64,000 nt of DNA from Brachionus sp. 'Tiscar' (taxonomy: Eukaryota > Rotifera > Eurotatoria > Ploima > Brachionidae), in NCBI GenBank assembly GCA_006352455.1, contig VANL01000102.1, positions 1 to 64,000 of the forward strand, given 5' to 3'. This document shows, piece after piece, positions 12,467 to 21,958 of the stretch (the stretch's first letter is position 1; each line of letters opens with the position of its first letter). Position numbers and translations under genes: made by a program. Below the pieces are notes generated by a model that had not been told where the DNA came from, did not search any database, and worked only from the letters and a program-made list of their open reading frames with translations.

Positions 12467-13168
12467 CGTTATTTTAATTTATTAATTAAATTAGAGTTAA
12501 GAAAAAACAATGTTTCTAATAATCGAAATTTTGAAATATTTGCATCTATCAAGTAAAAATATAAAGTGTGTATATTCAATCAATAAACATTCATAATTTT
12601 TTCATTGCAATTTTGCAGACTTTTATTTGTCTTGAATAAAAAATAATTGTCTTTTTAGAACCCTTATTTTCAAATTTTTTTTTCGAAATTTATAACCTAA
12701 TTGGTTTCGCTTTTATTATTTAAAATTTAACTTTAAAAATTATCTCAAGATTGAAGGAAAATTTTTCAGATTAAAAAGATTTATTTGATTTAAAAATTTA
12801 TCTAATTGAAATATTTAATTTTGTTTGTAATATTTTTGTACATTTTGAGCTTCTTTTTGAATTAATTTAATTATTTTTAAGTATTTTTTTTCAATTCATC
12901 TAAATCATGTGACTAACACAAGTATAAAATATTCTTTCTTTTTTTTTTTTTATTCAGAAAGAAAAAAACGACGATGAATATTTTTCAACCACAAAAATTG
13001 TAAAATATACCACAAATTTAATAAAATAAGAACTGATTTATTAGAATAAGAACAATTTAAAGAAATAATGAACACATATTAAGAAAATAGAATTTTTATT
13101 AGAAAGAAGTAACAAAAAAAGAAAAATACAAACTAATTCATTAAACTAATATTTTTTTTTAATTCTCA
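12467..13168. other. Intergenic, FAF2 5' flank
   Basis: AT-rich and carries the presumed FAF2 promoter. No motif I can assign and no ORF. Confidence 0.4.
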
Positions 13169-13835
13169 TCACAAATTGAAGAAAAAAATAATAATTAGAG
13201 ATATAAATAATAATTGAAAAAAAAAACTAATTATCTTGTTTACATTTGTTAACACAATAAAAATATTTCCTTTTTTTTGTTCTGGGAATGACTCTAATTC
13301 GAATAACCCGACAAATACTTCGTTTTCATTCTCCGGAATTTCTTGATATTTTTCACACCATGTCAAAACGTCGTTCAAAGTTGGCTGAGCAGATACTTTT
13401 TTTCCTTTACGAATTTTTCTTAAAATGTAATTAATTTTATCTTTTTTTGGGGGATTGATTCCTTGCTTGATTAACTCATGAATGATACGCTCAGTCTTTT
13501 GTCCCAAACTTTCTAAGTATTTTATTCGATTGATTACAATGCGTCAATTTTTTGTTTATTCTCTTCTTCTATGTGGTTCGTGTCATCATCTTCTGAAACA
13601 AAACATCTACCTGTTGTCCCATCGTTTGCTGCCCGACAACCGTTATTCAGATATTTACAATAATAGCTTTTCCTCTTTTCTTTTTTGACTTGTGGCTTTT
13701 TAAGATTTCGCCTGAAAATACGTCAACATCATCAAGAGTTTGGTCTGATGGATCTAACAAGACACTCTCGTGCGATTGAGTTTTTGGTTCTACGCTTTCT
13801 GAATTCATTATATGATTAAGTTGTATCTCATCCAC
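13169..13835 (-). pseudogene. FLYWCH-type zinc-finger protein, frameshifted
   Basis: Three overlapping leftward frames read as one protein interrupted by two frameshifts. Frame 1 (13835-13647) gives an acidic leader ending in KSKKKRGK. Frame 2 (about 13665-13528) gives RKSYYCKYLNNGCRA...TGRCFV...TNHIE, with C-x6-C and H-x-E/H spacing resembling a FLYWCH finger. Frame 3 gives IKYLESLGQKTERIIHEL followed by NYILRKIRKGKK and DVLTWCEKYQEIP. FLYWCH fingers with this kind of linker usually precede MULE transposases or their host-domesticated relatives, but no transposase follows. Both shifts fall near A-runs, so assembly errors in homopolymers are an alternative to real decay. Confidence 0.5.
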
Positions 13836-14137
13836 ATTTCTATCTGTTTTATACTGATAAGTTATACATTAAGTTAATTAAATCACTCAATCAATTATTA
13901 ATTAACTCAGATAGTTAATTTTTTAATATATCTGTTACATTTTTTTCATTTATGTGCAGCATTTTTATTTTCTGTTAATATAATATTAAATTTGTTCTGT
14001 GTTGTTTTTAATATTTTTGTTATAATTCATTTAATATTTGTTCTAGATTTAATAAATTTGTGGTAAACTTTTACTATCGGCCGAAAAAAACTTTACTTTA
14101 TTTTATTCTACTTTTTTTATATATTTTTTTTTTTTTT

Positions 14138-14192
14138 ACATCACCCTTGCGGTGTTTATTGAATAAATATTATTATTATTATTAATATTAAT
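14138..14192 (+). repeat. Non-LTR retrotransposon 3' end with ATT microsatellite
   Basis: CATCACCCTTGCGGTGTTTATT, then GAATAAA, then (TAT)n. A short CACC..GGTG stem followed by a simple-repeat tail is typical of CR1/RTE-like LINE 3' ends. The 250 bases upstream are T-rich and non-coding, as expected for a 5'-truncated insertion. Confidence 0.5.
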
Positions 14193-14424
14193 TAACGTAA
14201 TTGTATGCGTAATTATTATCACAAAAGATCAAAGTATAAGTAATAAACCCAATTATTTTTCGATAAACGTGTAGTTGAAGACAGAGATTCTAAACCAATA
14301 TTTTTTTTTTTACTTATAAAAATGTTTACTGGAAGTGAAAGATTGGGTTAAAAATTATTTTGTAAAAAATTCAAAAATCTACAACGAAATAGATCTGCGG
14401 AAATTATTTCATGGATGAAAGTAA

Positions 14425-14640
14425 ATGTCAATTATGTATCGGTTGACATTAACCAACCTAATCTTCCTAAAGCCAAGTCAATATAAGATTCTTGGGGTTT
14501 ATTGGCATCAAGATTCGGAGGCCACACTTGAAAAAAAAACAAATTCAACGCATATAGAAACTAACTTAAGCTTTTTAAAATCTCCAATGTCGAGTGTAAA
14601 GACAAAAATCTATAGACAATGGTGGTCTATCATTATATAA
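14425..14640 (+). CDS. Unidentified 71-codon ORF
   Basis: A frame encoding NLIFLKPSQYKILGVYWHQD... and ending KIYRQWWSIII. It is richer in Trp/Tyr than chance ORFs around it. It resembles nothing I can name and has no clear splice sites. It lies 230 bp after a LINE tail, so it may be transposon debris. Confidence 0.15.
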   Translation: MSIMYRLTLTNLIFLKPSQYKILGVYWHQDSEATLEKKTNSTHIETNLSFLKSPMSSVKTKIYRQWWSIII

Positions 14641-14957
14641 AAATAAATTTTAATGATTAATAAATAAAGTTTTAAAATAAGAAAAAAAAATTAACTTTTG
14701 TATTTCTGGATATATTGGTTTTAATTTATGTATGTTTTTCTACTTTTTTATGTATTTTTCTACCTTACCCATTTTTAAATAAAAAAAATTATCTATCAAA
14801 AACGTTTCCTTTCGAAAATGAAGATGATTGATTTATTTACTGTTTAAATTAATTTAATTTGTGTGACTTAATTAGCTCTAAATTCAAATTGTCTTAAGTT
14901 GATTTTATTTAACAATTAATTAGAATTCTAATTTAAAGAATTTTAAGACTTGAATTT

Positions 14958-15368
14958 TCATTTATTAACGCATCTGCAACCACTTGAAAGACAGTTGCAT
15001 TCTGCACTTCCCCATTGGCAACATGCAGTACATAGACCCCAAAAGCATTGACATTGAGCTTCGTAATCACATCTAAAAAATTTAATTAACACCATGTAAA
15101 TTAATTTAAAAGGTGTAAGACCCGGTTTTCCCTTCTTATTTAATATAATATGGTTTTACAACTTTTTAACTTTGCTGAAGGAGCTTTGGCTCGACCAGCT
15201 ACACAATAAAAAAAAAAAAAACATTAGCCGAATTTACTTTTGTTGTATGCTAGAACTCGGATTATATATTGAATTGTTATCTATATCAATACTCTTTGAC
15301 ATTGTTTCATTTATGTTTGTTGAAATTCCAATTAGAATTGAAATGATTAAAAATAATTTTGAAGCCAT
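14958..15368 (-). CDS. Small secreted cysteine-rich protein
   Basis: Three exons (15368-15238, 15198-15160, 15072-14958) join in phase to 94 aa. Residues 1-20 (MASKLFLIISILIGISTN) form a clear signal peptide. A Ser/Asn/Asp-rich spacer follows, then the last exon encodes about 37 residues with ten cysteines in a C-x5-C-x-C-x4-C-x2-CC-x6-C-x-C-x4-C-x-C pattern, ending CVNK. The middle exon is only 39 nt. The even cysteine number and signal peptide predict an extracellular disulfide-rich peptide. I do not recognise the spacing as a named family, and nothing seen shows whether it is antimicrobial, structural or signalling. The three-exon model rests on GT-AG sites and phase agreement only. Confidence 0.65.
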
Positions 15369-15928
15369 TTATTAAATTCTTTTTTTCTAATAATTCGAAA
15401 AATTTTATTTAGATTCAATTTTTATAGCTTAAATAGTCATTTAAATTCAAATTTTCGATTTTTTATCAAAAAAAACATTTTTTGTATTTTTAATTATCCT
15501 AATATGAAAGTCTATAGAAAAATTAAAACAAATGTTAAAAATACAAAAATAGTATAGGATAAAATTTTAAATTAAACCTTTTTAAACATTGATAATTGAT
15601 TTTTAACTAACTCCTCTTTTTTAAAATTAATTTAAAAAAAAAGCGTGAAAAAAGCAGCTTGTTATTCGCTTAAAAAAATAAAATTTAATAAAAATCAAAA
15701 TTACATTCTTAGAAGCTCATAGAAATTAATATTCAGAAATGAAAATTAAAAAAATAGATTTTAATGACAAATTTGAGTTTTAATTCTTTAAATCCGTTTA
15801 AATATCGATGGAAATTTATTTAAATTTTCAATATATTTTTTTTTTAATTTATTTTTTTTACTTAAAATGACATGTTAAAAAATCTTAAAAGAATAATTTT
15901 TTAATAAATTTAATTTTTTCGATTAGAA
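15369..15928. other. Intergenic AT-rich stretch
   Basis: Between the cysteine-rich gene and the DEG/ENaC gene. Nothing else seen. Confidence 0.4.
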
Positions 15929-17386
15929 TCATCCAATTGTTTCTGTTATGTCAGATTTTGCATTTATTTTATTTCTATTGTAAAAAAGTAAAATAATTTT
16001 TATAATTGTATCGAAGATCTCCACCAAACTTAAAAAGCTGATTCCAATACACAGTCCTAAGAATCCACCTACTTCAGCAACCAATTGTTCAGTTGTTTTA
16101 GCAGGAATTTCTTCAATTGTTGTCATGGCTATGTCATCATAATATATATTCACTGCCAAAACATATTTATCTAAATTTTCGGAGGTAAAACCTCTTTTCG
16201 ACTCATTAAGAGCTCTATCATATTCCAATAGAGTTTTTTTATAAAACGGAGATGGAAAATTTGATTGTGATACTTGATAAAAATATTTTACAGAATCACA
16301 TTCTTCTGGGCACTTATGATAGCATTCCAAGTTATCTTTAGAATTACCAATGTTTTTTCGAAATTTCAAGACACAATTTGTAAAGTTTTCATGGTCACAT
16401 ATTTGGTTTAATTCAGCATAAAAAAAATCTGGATCATAGCACCCGCAATTTTTCTTTATATTTTTGTGATAACAAATATTTAAGCATGCTTTTTGTTGAT
16501 ATTTTTTATATAAGAGAATTGTTTCCGAATAAAGTTCCGAATCGAATGAATCTGCTGAGAATTTATCTTCTGTACAATTGCTGTATGGTTTGGTTTTTTT
16601 TTTAATAAAAATTTGATTTGTAGCTATATTAGTTTCAAATCCTCCTGATAGACTTATACTTTCTTGATCAAAAGGTGTACTTGTCCAATTGTGAATAAAT
16701 AATTCAATTCCACTTGTTCTATAAAAATTATATTCAATTCTAGGCTCTCCAATGTATAATTCAAGATAAAGACCATTTTTTTTTCCAGCCATTCCAATGT
16801 TTTTGATACCTTTAGTTTGGTTTCCATTAAATCTATAACAAAAGCCATATTTTGGTGAATAGAATCTATCAAAATCTGATTTGGAACATTTGTTCAAATT
16901 GAACTGACAATTGATCAGCATGTAATCAAGGGTGAAACCTATTGATTCAAGTTGTTCCTTATATTTTATTGTTTCAAGTTGTAAATAATAATCCGCTAAA
17001 TCAAGATTTTCAATAAAATTATAAATACTCTCTGAGTTAAATAACCATAAAGAAAATTGAATAAACCCAAATTTGGCTAGTTCAATCAGGCTATTATTAG
17101 AATTAATATTAACTGAATATTGATTACAAAATGAAATTGCAGGAAATTGAATTTGATTGAGTCGTTCAAACTTAATTTGAGTGTTTGTTTTGTAATCAAA
17201 AAAGTCCTTAAAATTCTTTGCCATACAATAAAAGCAATATCCAGATGAAGCTATTAGAGTAGTAATCCATAATAATTTCAAAATAATGTTTTTATTTCGA
17301 AAAATGTTAGGTATTCCATGGCTCGTTGATGATTCAATATTCTCTAAAATTATTTTTTTAATATCAGATAGTTTTGAATCGTTCAT
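15929..17386 (-). CDS. DEG/ENaC-family sodium channel subunit
   Basis: A single-exon gene of 485 aa that is complete from ATG to stop. DEG/ENaC proteins form trimeric amiloride-sensitive Na+ channels gated by peptides, protons or mechanical force. Seen: the N-terminal His-Gly gating motif (SHGIPNI, H23-G24), TM1 at about residues 33-55, the post-TM1 FPAISFCNQ motif, a large extracellular domain with paired cysteines (KACLNICYHKNIKKNCGCYDP, CYHKCPEECDSVKYFYQVS), and TM2 with AEVGGFLGLCIGISFLSLVEI. There the GIS triplet matches the G-x-S selectivity filter, followed by the conserved SxxEI. Closest in style to invertebrate FMRFamide-gated/pickpocket/ASIC-like channels, but the ligand cannot be read from sequence. 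The lack of introns contrasts with most neighbours. Confidence 0.93.
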   Translation of the reverse strand: MNDSKLSDIKKIILENIESSTSHGIPNIFRNKNIILKLLWITTLIASSGYCFYCMAKNFKDFFDYKTNTQIKFERLNQIQFPAISFCNQYSVNINSNNSLIELAKFGFIQFSLWLFNSESIYNFIENLDLADYYLQLETIKYKEQLESIGFTLDYMLINCQFNLNKCSKSDFDRFYSPKYGFCYRFNGNQTKGIKNIGMAGKKNGLYLELYIGEPRIEYNFYRTSGIELFIHNWTSTPFDQESISLSGGFETNIATNQIFIKKKTKPYSNCTEDKFSADSFDSELYSETILLYKKYQQKACLNICYHKNIKKNCGCYDPDFFYAELNQICDHENFTNCVLKFRKNIGNSKDNLECYHKCPEECDSVKYFYQVSQSNFPSPFYKKTLLEYDRALNESKRGFTSENLDKYVLAVNIYYDDIAMTTIEEIPAKTTEQLVAEVGGFLGLCIGISFLSLVEIFDTIIKIILLFYNRNKINAKSDITETIG

Positions 17387-18164
17387 TTTGACCTATAAAT
17401 GAATGAAAATGAAAATAAAATTCAAGCTAAAAATGCTTTGTTTTCTCTTAAAATGTTATTACAAAATTAAATATACCGGAAAATATTTGATTTTAAATTA
17501 ATTCAAATTTACTTTAAATCAAAAACTAAGTTATAAAACTTGGATCAATTGACAAACAATTAAAAAAATCGATTAGTGTGTTTGATTTAGTATCCAGGAA
17601 TAGATTCCCGGTAAAGTAAAGATATAAAAATTTTAAAAATTGATGGAAACTTTTAGAAGAAATATTATGTTGATATTTACCAAGGAAGCCAGAACCACGA
17701 GCATAGCCAGATGGAAGCTGAGGGTGCTCAAGTAAAAAGAAAATTTTATTATTTTTAATTTGTTAACAAAAATAGTCTAGATAATTGAAAATATATAATA
17801 AATATTTGATTATTTATATGAAAAATGTCATCTAAAATTCAGTTTTTATTCTTTAAAGATAATTTTTTGAAAATTTCAATTTCTATTATTTTTCAAATAA
17901 AAAAATTCTTCATGATAAACTTTTTGCTTTTTGAAATATTAGATAATCAAAATGATCTGAAAATTATTGATTTAATGAACTCTTCAAAATTTTTTTATTC
18001 TTGAATTAAAAATGTATATTTGGGAATAGATATAGATTTTAAAAAACAAAATTTTAAAATATAAATAAAATTTATTTTTTCATATATGTATCTGTTGACA
18101 ATAATATATTTTCTCAAAAACTCAAAGATTCAAAATTCATATTTTAAAATATTCAAAAAAGAAA
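17387..18164. other. Intergenic with a GC-richer exon-like block
   Basis: Mostly AT-rich. Minus-strand bases 17735-17682 are clearly richer in GC and read as HPQLPSGYARGSGFLG followed by a GTAAAT donor. The block is exon-like but has no partner exon or start that I can define. It could be part of a 5' leader of the DEG/ENaC gene or of an unknown small gene. Confidence 0.3.
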
Positions 18165-18722
18165 ATGAATATTATTTCATTGATATTATCTTTGATCGTT
18201 AACACTCTTCTAAATTTTATTCTAGGCATTGTATGGTATTCAGATTATCTTTTCGGTAAAAAATGGTTCAAGTAAGATTTTTTTTGATTCAAGAAAAATT
18301 AAAATTTACTAATCATTTTATAGATCTACATTTAACACATCAAATAATTTTAGATTTTTAAATAATAATAAAAAATATATTTTTTCTTTTATCAATGTTG
18401 TCATTTGCTGGCTTATCTATAATCTTCTTTTGATATTTTTAATCAAGTATAAATCTTAATATTCTCATTTATTTAACTTTATATTTGTATTTTTAGCAAC
18501 ATTTTTGCTCCAATTCGTCATGAAGAAATATTATTCTTGTCGGCTCTCTTGGTTGCCATCCATGCTCTGCTAGAATATCCTCATATTGAATTTGAGATTC
18601 GTTCCTACACAGCATTTTTAATTAACATTGGCTTCAACTTTTTCAACACAATCATTTCAATAGTTATCTTAAGATTATTTTTTTATAATGATAAATTAAA
18701 AAATAATAAAATCTTATTTTAA
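18165..18722 (+). CDS. DUF1761-like four-helix membrane protein
   Basis: Exons 18165-18271, 18324-18446 and 18497-18722 join in phase to 151 aa. The N-terminus (SLIVNTLLNFILGIVWYSDYLFGKKW) carries the WYS..LFGK.W motif that marks DUF1761 proteins after the first membrane helix. Three further hydrophobic segments follow: FSFINVVICWLIYNLLLIFLI, ILFLSALLVAIHALLEY and FLINIGFNFFNTIISIVIL. DUF1761 is common in bacteria and also present in some animals and fungi; its function is unknown. Spliced introns of 50-52 nt show it is a resident eukaryotic gene and not contamination. It ends only 128 bp before TIR-1 on the same strand. Confidence 0.75.
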
Positions 18723-18744
18723 ATTTAAAAATAATTTTTCTTTC

Positions 18745-18758
18745 GTTACCATAGATAT
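18745..18758 (+). promoter_or_regulatory. X-box-like motif upstream of TIR-1
   Basis: GTTACCATAGATAT lies 93 bp before the TIR-1 ATG. Its left ten bases fit the RFX X-box half GTTNCCATRG; the right half is poor. Similar motifs precede TIR-3 and TIR-4. Chance matches to a degenerate X-box are expected in 64 kb, so this is only suggestive. Confidence 0.25.
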
Positions 18759-18850
18759 ATTAATATTTGACAAAAAAATCACCATAATATTTTTCTACCT
18801 TTATTAAGTAATTTAACTAACTTTTAAATCACTTCATATTTTTAAAAATA

Positions 18851-21800
18851 ATGGATGTCAAAATTTTAGATGATGTAGAATTACTTGCAACATGGGACGA
18901 AAATTTCACCAAATTGGAATGCTTTCTAAAATATTTATGTGGTTTTAAAACACAAAATGAATTGACTTCGGACAAAACCAGCTTAAAGGCGGCTCTTTTT
19001 CTAAACAAGCTTTCAAATTCAAAAAAATTTCAAAAATTGTTGAAAGATTCAAAATTAATAATTGATTATAAATTAGATGAGATATTCTCAAGAATCTATG
19101 GGTACTGCTATGAAGGTTGTACTTATTTTGTAAATAAGAATCAATTTTTAAAAAATGATGATAATAAAACAGATAAAGACTCTAAAATCAAATTTTATTT
19201 TTTGTATTATTTAATTGATGTTGCAAACTATCTTACTAGAGAATCCAAAATATTCAGCTCTGGATTTCACCAAAAAAATGGAACCAAAGTTTTGCTTAAA
19301 TATTTATCTGATGAGTTTGTTATAGTTGGTTTGAATTTGAAATATGACGAAATAACCCGTATGAAAACCGGAGTTAAACTTATAGAGTCATTGATTGAAT
19401 GCCTTAGAAATATAATCGAGCATAGTGACGAAATAAATAAAGAAAAAGATGAGTTAAATATCAAAGAATGTCTTATAAATTTGACAAATCATACTAAAAA
19501 GTATCCCAATATTTTAATTTTAAGCTATTTGACCATCATAAGCGTGACAAATGAAAAAGATATGCAAAATTTACAAAGTATTCAATCAATTACAAAAGAA
19601 ATAGTTGATTTGATCGGAATGTATACTGGAAAAATGGTCAAACGAAAGAAATATATTCCTGATGATCCTGATAATAGTGAAGCAGAATATGCTTTTAATC
19701 AAGTTCATTTAAATTTAATTGAACTTTTGGAATCATTGAATAACATTGCAGTTAATGATAATATGAAATACAAGATTTATCAAGAACATGGTCTAAATAA
19801 ATACTTAAATCAAATAATGAAATATGGACAAGAGCAAGAAAAGCATTATGCCACTAAGCTTTTATGGCAGCTTTGTTTTGATAGTGAAGTAAGCAAAAAT
19901 ATCAATGATGATAATGAACTGGTCGAGTCACTTAATCATTTAAGCAGTGAATCAGATGAATTTTTAAGAAGAAATATTGTTGGCATATTTTGGATTAGTA
20001 AATTAATATCGGCTAATTCTGATCAAATCGAGCTTAAAATGGGAAATCATTCTGGTTTGACATTTAACAAATCAGAGTCGAAAGAAGAGCATATAATGAT
20101 CAGTTATAACAGAGAAAGTAGAGATTTGTGTCTAAAAATTAAGGAAGAATTGGAAACAGAAGGTCATAAAATATGGATTGATGTGCAAGACATTCGTGGT
20201 TCTTCTTTGGAGTCTATGGCCAAAGCTATCGAAAACTCAAAATGTGTACTAATGTGTATGACCGAAAAATATAAGGTTTTTTCTTTTAATCTAAATTTTT
20301 TTTAAAATAAATTATAGAAATGTCTTGTTATAGTTAAGTCCAAACTGTAGAGCTGAAGCTGAATACGCATTTAACATCCGAAAGCCAATTATTCCATTGT
20401 TGATGCAAAAAAATTATTCCCCCGATGGATGGTTAGTTTTAAATTGGCTAAATTTTTGTTCATTAGAAAAAAATTTAATTCAATTTTAATTTTTTGAATA
20501 TTTCTTTTTCCAAAATATAGAAGGCCGCATTGAAATCTATAGAATGGCTCTTTAAGGATAAGAACACCTTAAGCCAAAATATTAATGGAATATTTTTAAC
20601 ATTACATGATAATAATCCAGGATAAAATTAAGATAAAATATAATAAATGAAAAAATCAATTTTATGATATTTATTTAGTTCAATCAACGCCTTAAAGGTA
20701 ATGTAAAAATAAAAAAATTTAAAAGTATAATAAATAATAATCAATATATTAGTTAAATTCAGTCAAAAAAATCTAATTGATTAATTTAACTTGTTAATGA
20801 TTTAACTGTTGTCTAAATAGAATAGAAATTTTTTTGTTTTAAGAGCAAACTTTCTGAATTAAGTTCAGTGGATTAATTAGAATCTTCCGATTCAAAGCTA
20901 AAAAAATTATAACAGAACTTAATATATATAATTTTTTATACATTGTGAATTTAGGAACTAAATATATATAATAGTATACAATTTTAAAATTAAAAGTGTT
21001 ATTCTTATGCACGAAAGGTTTTTGGTGATAAGAAATTTCATCTGAAGCACTTGCCAGAATTAGTTTTAGACCTGTTAAAAATAATTATTGTTTTTAGATA
21101 AAAATATGCTAAATTGAACTCTTTTTGTTTTTTTATCATTAATCAAAATAAATTAATTTTTTTCTAATTTAAACCAAAAAATTTTAAAAATGAACTAATA
21201 GTTTTTTTTGTTAAAACATTGCTTAGATAAATCAGAATTTTTTTTTACTGTTGATTTTTTTATTTTATATTTTGTTTTTAAAATTTAAGGCTGGGAATTA
21301 TATTGGGAGCAAAAATTTTCGTTAATTTTTCAAAGTATCCATTTGAGGAATGCATGACTAAATTGAAACTTGAAATAGACGAGCAAGAAAAGTATGAAAA
21401 GAAAAAGGTTGAAAATACTACGAATAAAAATGATGAGCATGTTAAAAAACTAATTGACTGGACAAATGAAGTATGTTCTCTCATTAGAAAAAAATAAATA
21501 TTTAGAGTTAATTTTAAAATGGCTGTCAATATTTAGGAAACTTAATTGATTTTACTTTCAATTGTTTCATAGGATTTTAAAGATTTATTTCAATCATGCG
21601 TAAATAAGAAAATGGTTATTTTTCATTTACATTCAAAGCACCTTGATGAATAATAATTAAAAAAATAAATTATTTTATTCAAAGGATGTTAAAGAGTGGT
21701 TTGTTGAATCTGACATACATGTAGACATAGCTTCGCAATTTAATAACTTAAATGGTGAATTGTTATGTCAATTAATTAAAGTTTTTAAAACTTCGCCTGA

Positions 21801-21897
21801 ATATTTTTATTCATCAATAAACAAAGATGGTAAAATTGATTTGAATCACATTTTAATTTTTACCAACAAATTAGAGAAGCTGGAAAAGCCTGAGTGA
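18851..21897 (+). CDS. ARM-like/TIR/SAM-like protein (TIR-1)
   Basis: Exons 18851-20275, 20334-20431, 21290-21470 and 21685-21897 join in phase to 638 aa. Residues 1 to about 400 are helical armadillo-like repeats (for example NLIELLESLNNIAVND, ATKLLWQLCFDSEVS). A TIR domain follows: HIMISYNRESRDLCLKIK (betaA), GHKIWIDVQDIRGSSLESM, NCRAEAEYAFNIRKPIIPL, then GIILGAKIFVNF. A C-terminal SAM-like helical module comes last (LIDWTNE, DVKEWF, LNGELLCQLI, SPEYFYSSI). Glu454 in SSLES aligns with the catalytic Glu of the SARM1 TIR NADase, so NAD+ cleavage is plausible. That is inference. Two introns split the TIR domain, the second being 858 nt. No transmembrane segment or LRR is present, so this is a cytosolic protein and not a Toll receptor. 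Confidence 0.85.
20432..21289 (+). other. Large TIR-1 intron with two coding-like fragments
   Basis: Within the intron, 20521-20625 reads KAALKSIEWLFKDKNT... directly after an AATATAG acceptor-like site. Bases 21009-21080 read ARKVFGDKKFHLKHLPELVL. Neither is needed for the gene, both end in stops, and neither matches a family I can name. They may be remains of lost exons or of a transposon. Confidence 0.25.
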
Positions 21898-21958
21898 GAT
21901 TTGTTACATACACAAAAAAAACTTTTTTATCATTAAATATTTATTTTTTATTTTTTCG

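Noticed and set aside
14958..15368. Calling the cysteine-rich peptide a toxin or a defensin
   Set aside because: The cysteine spacing matches no such family that I can name, so function is left open.
16654..16872. Second minus-strand ORF inside the DEG/ENaC gene
   Set aside because: Alternative frame of the same exon; the channel frame is continuous and conserved.
18165..18722. Bacterial contamination suggested by the DUF1761 motif
   Set aside because: The gene is interrupted by spliceosomal introns and flanked by animal genes.
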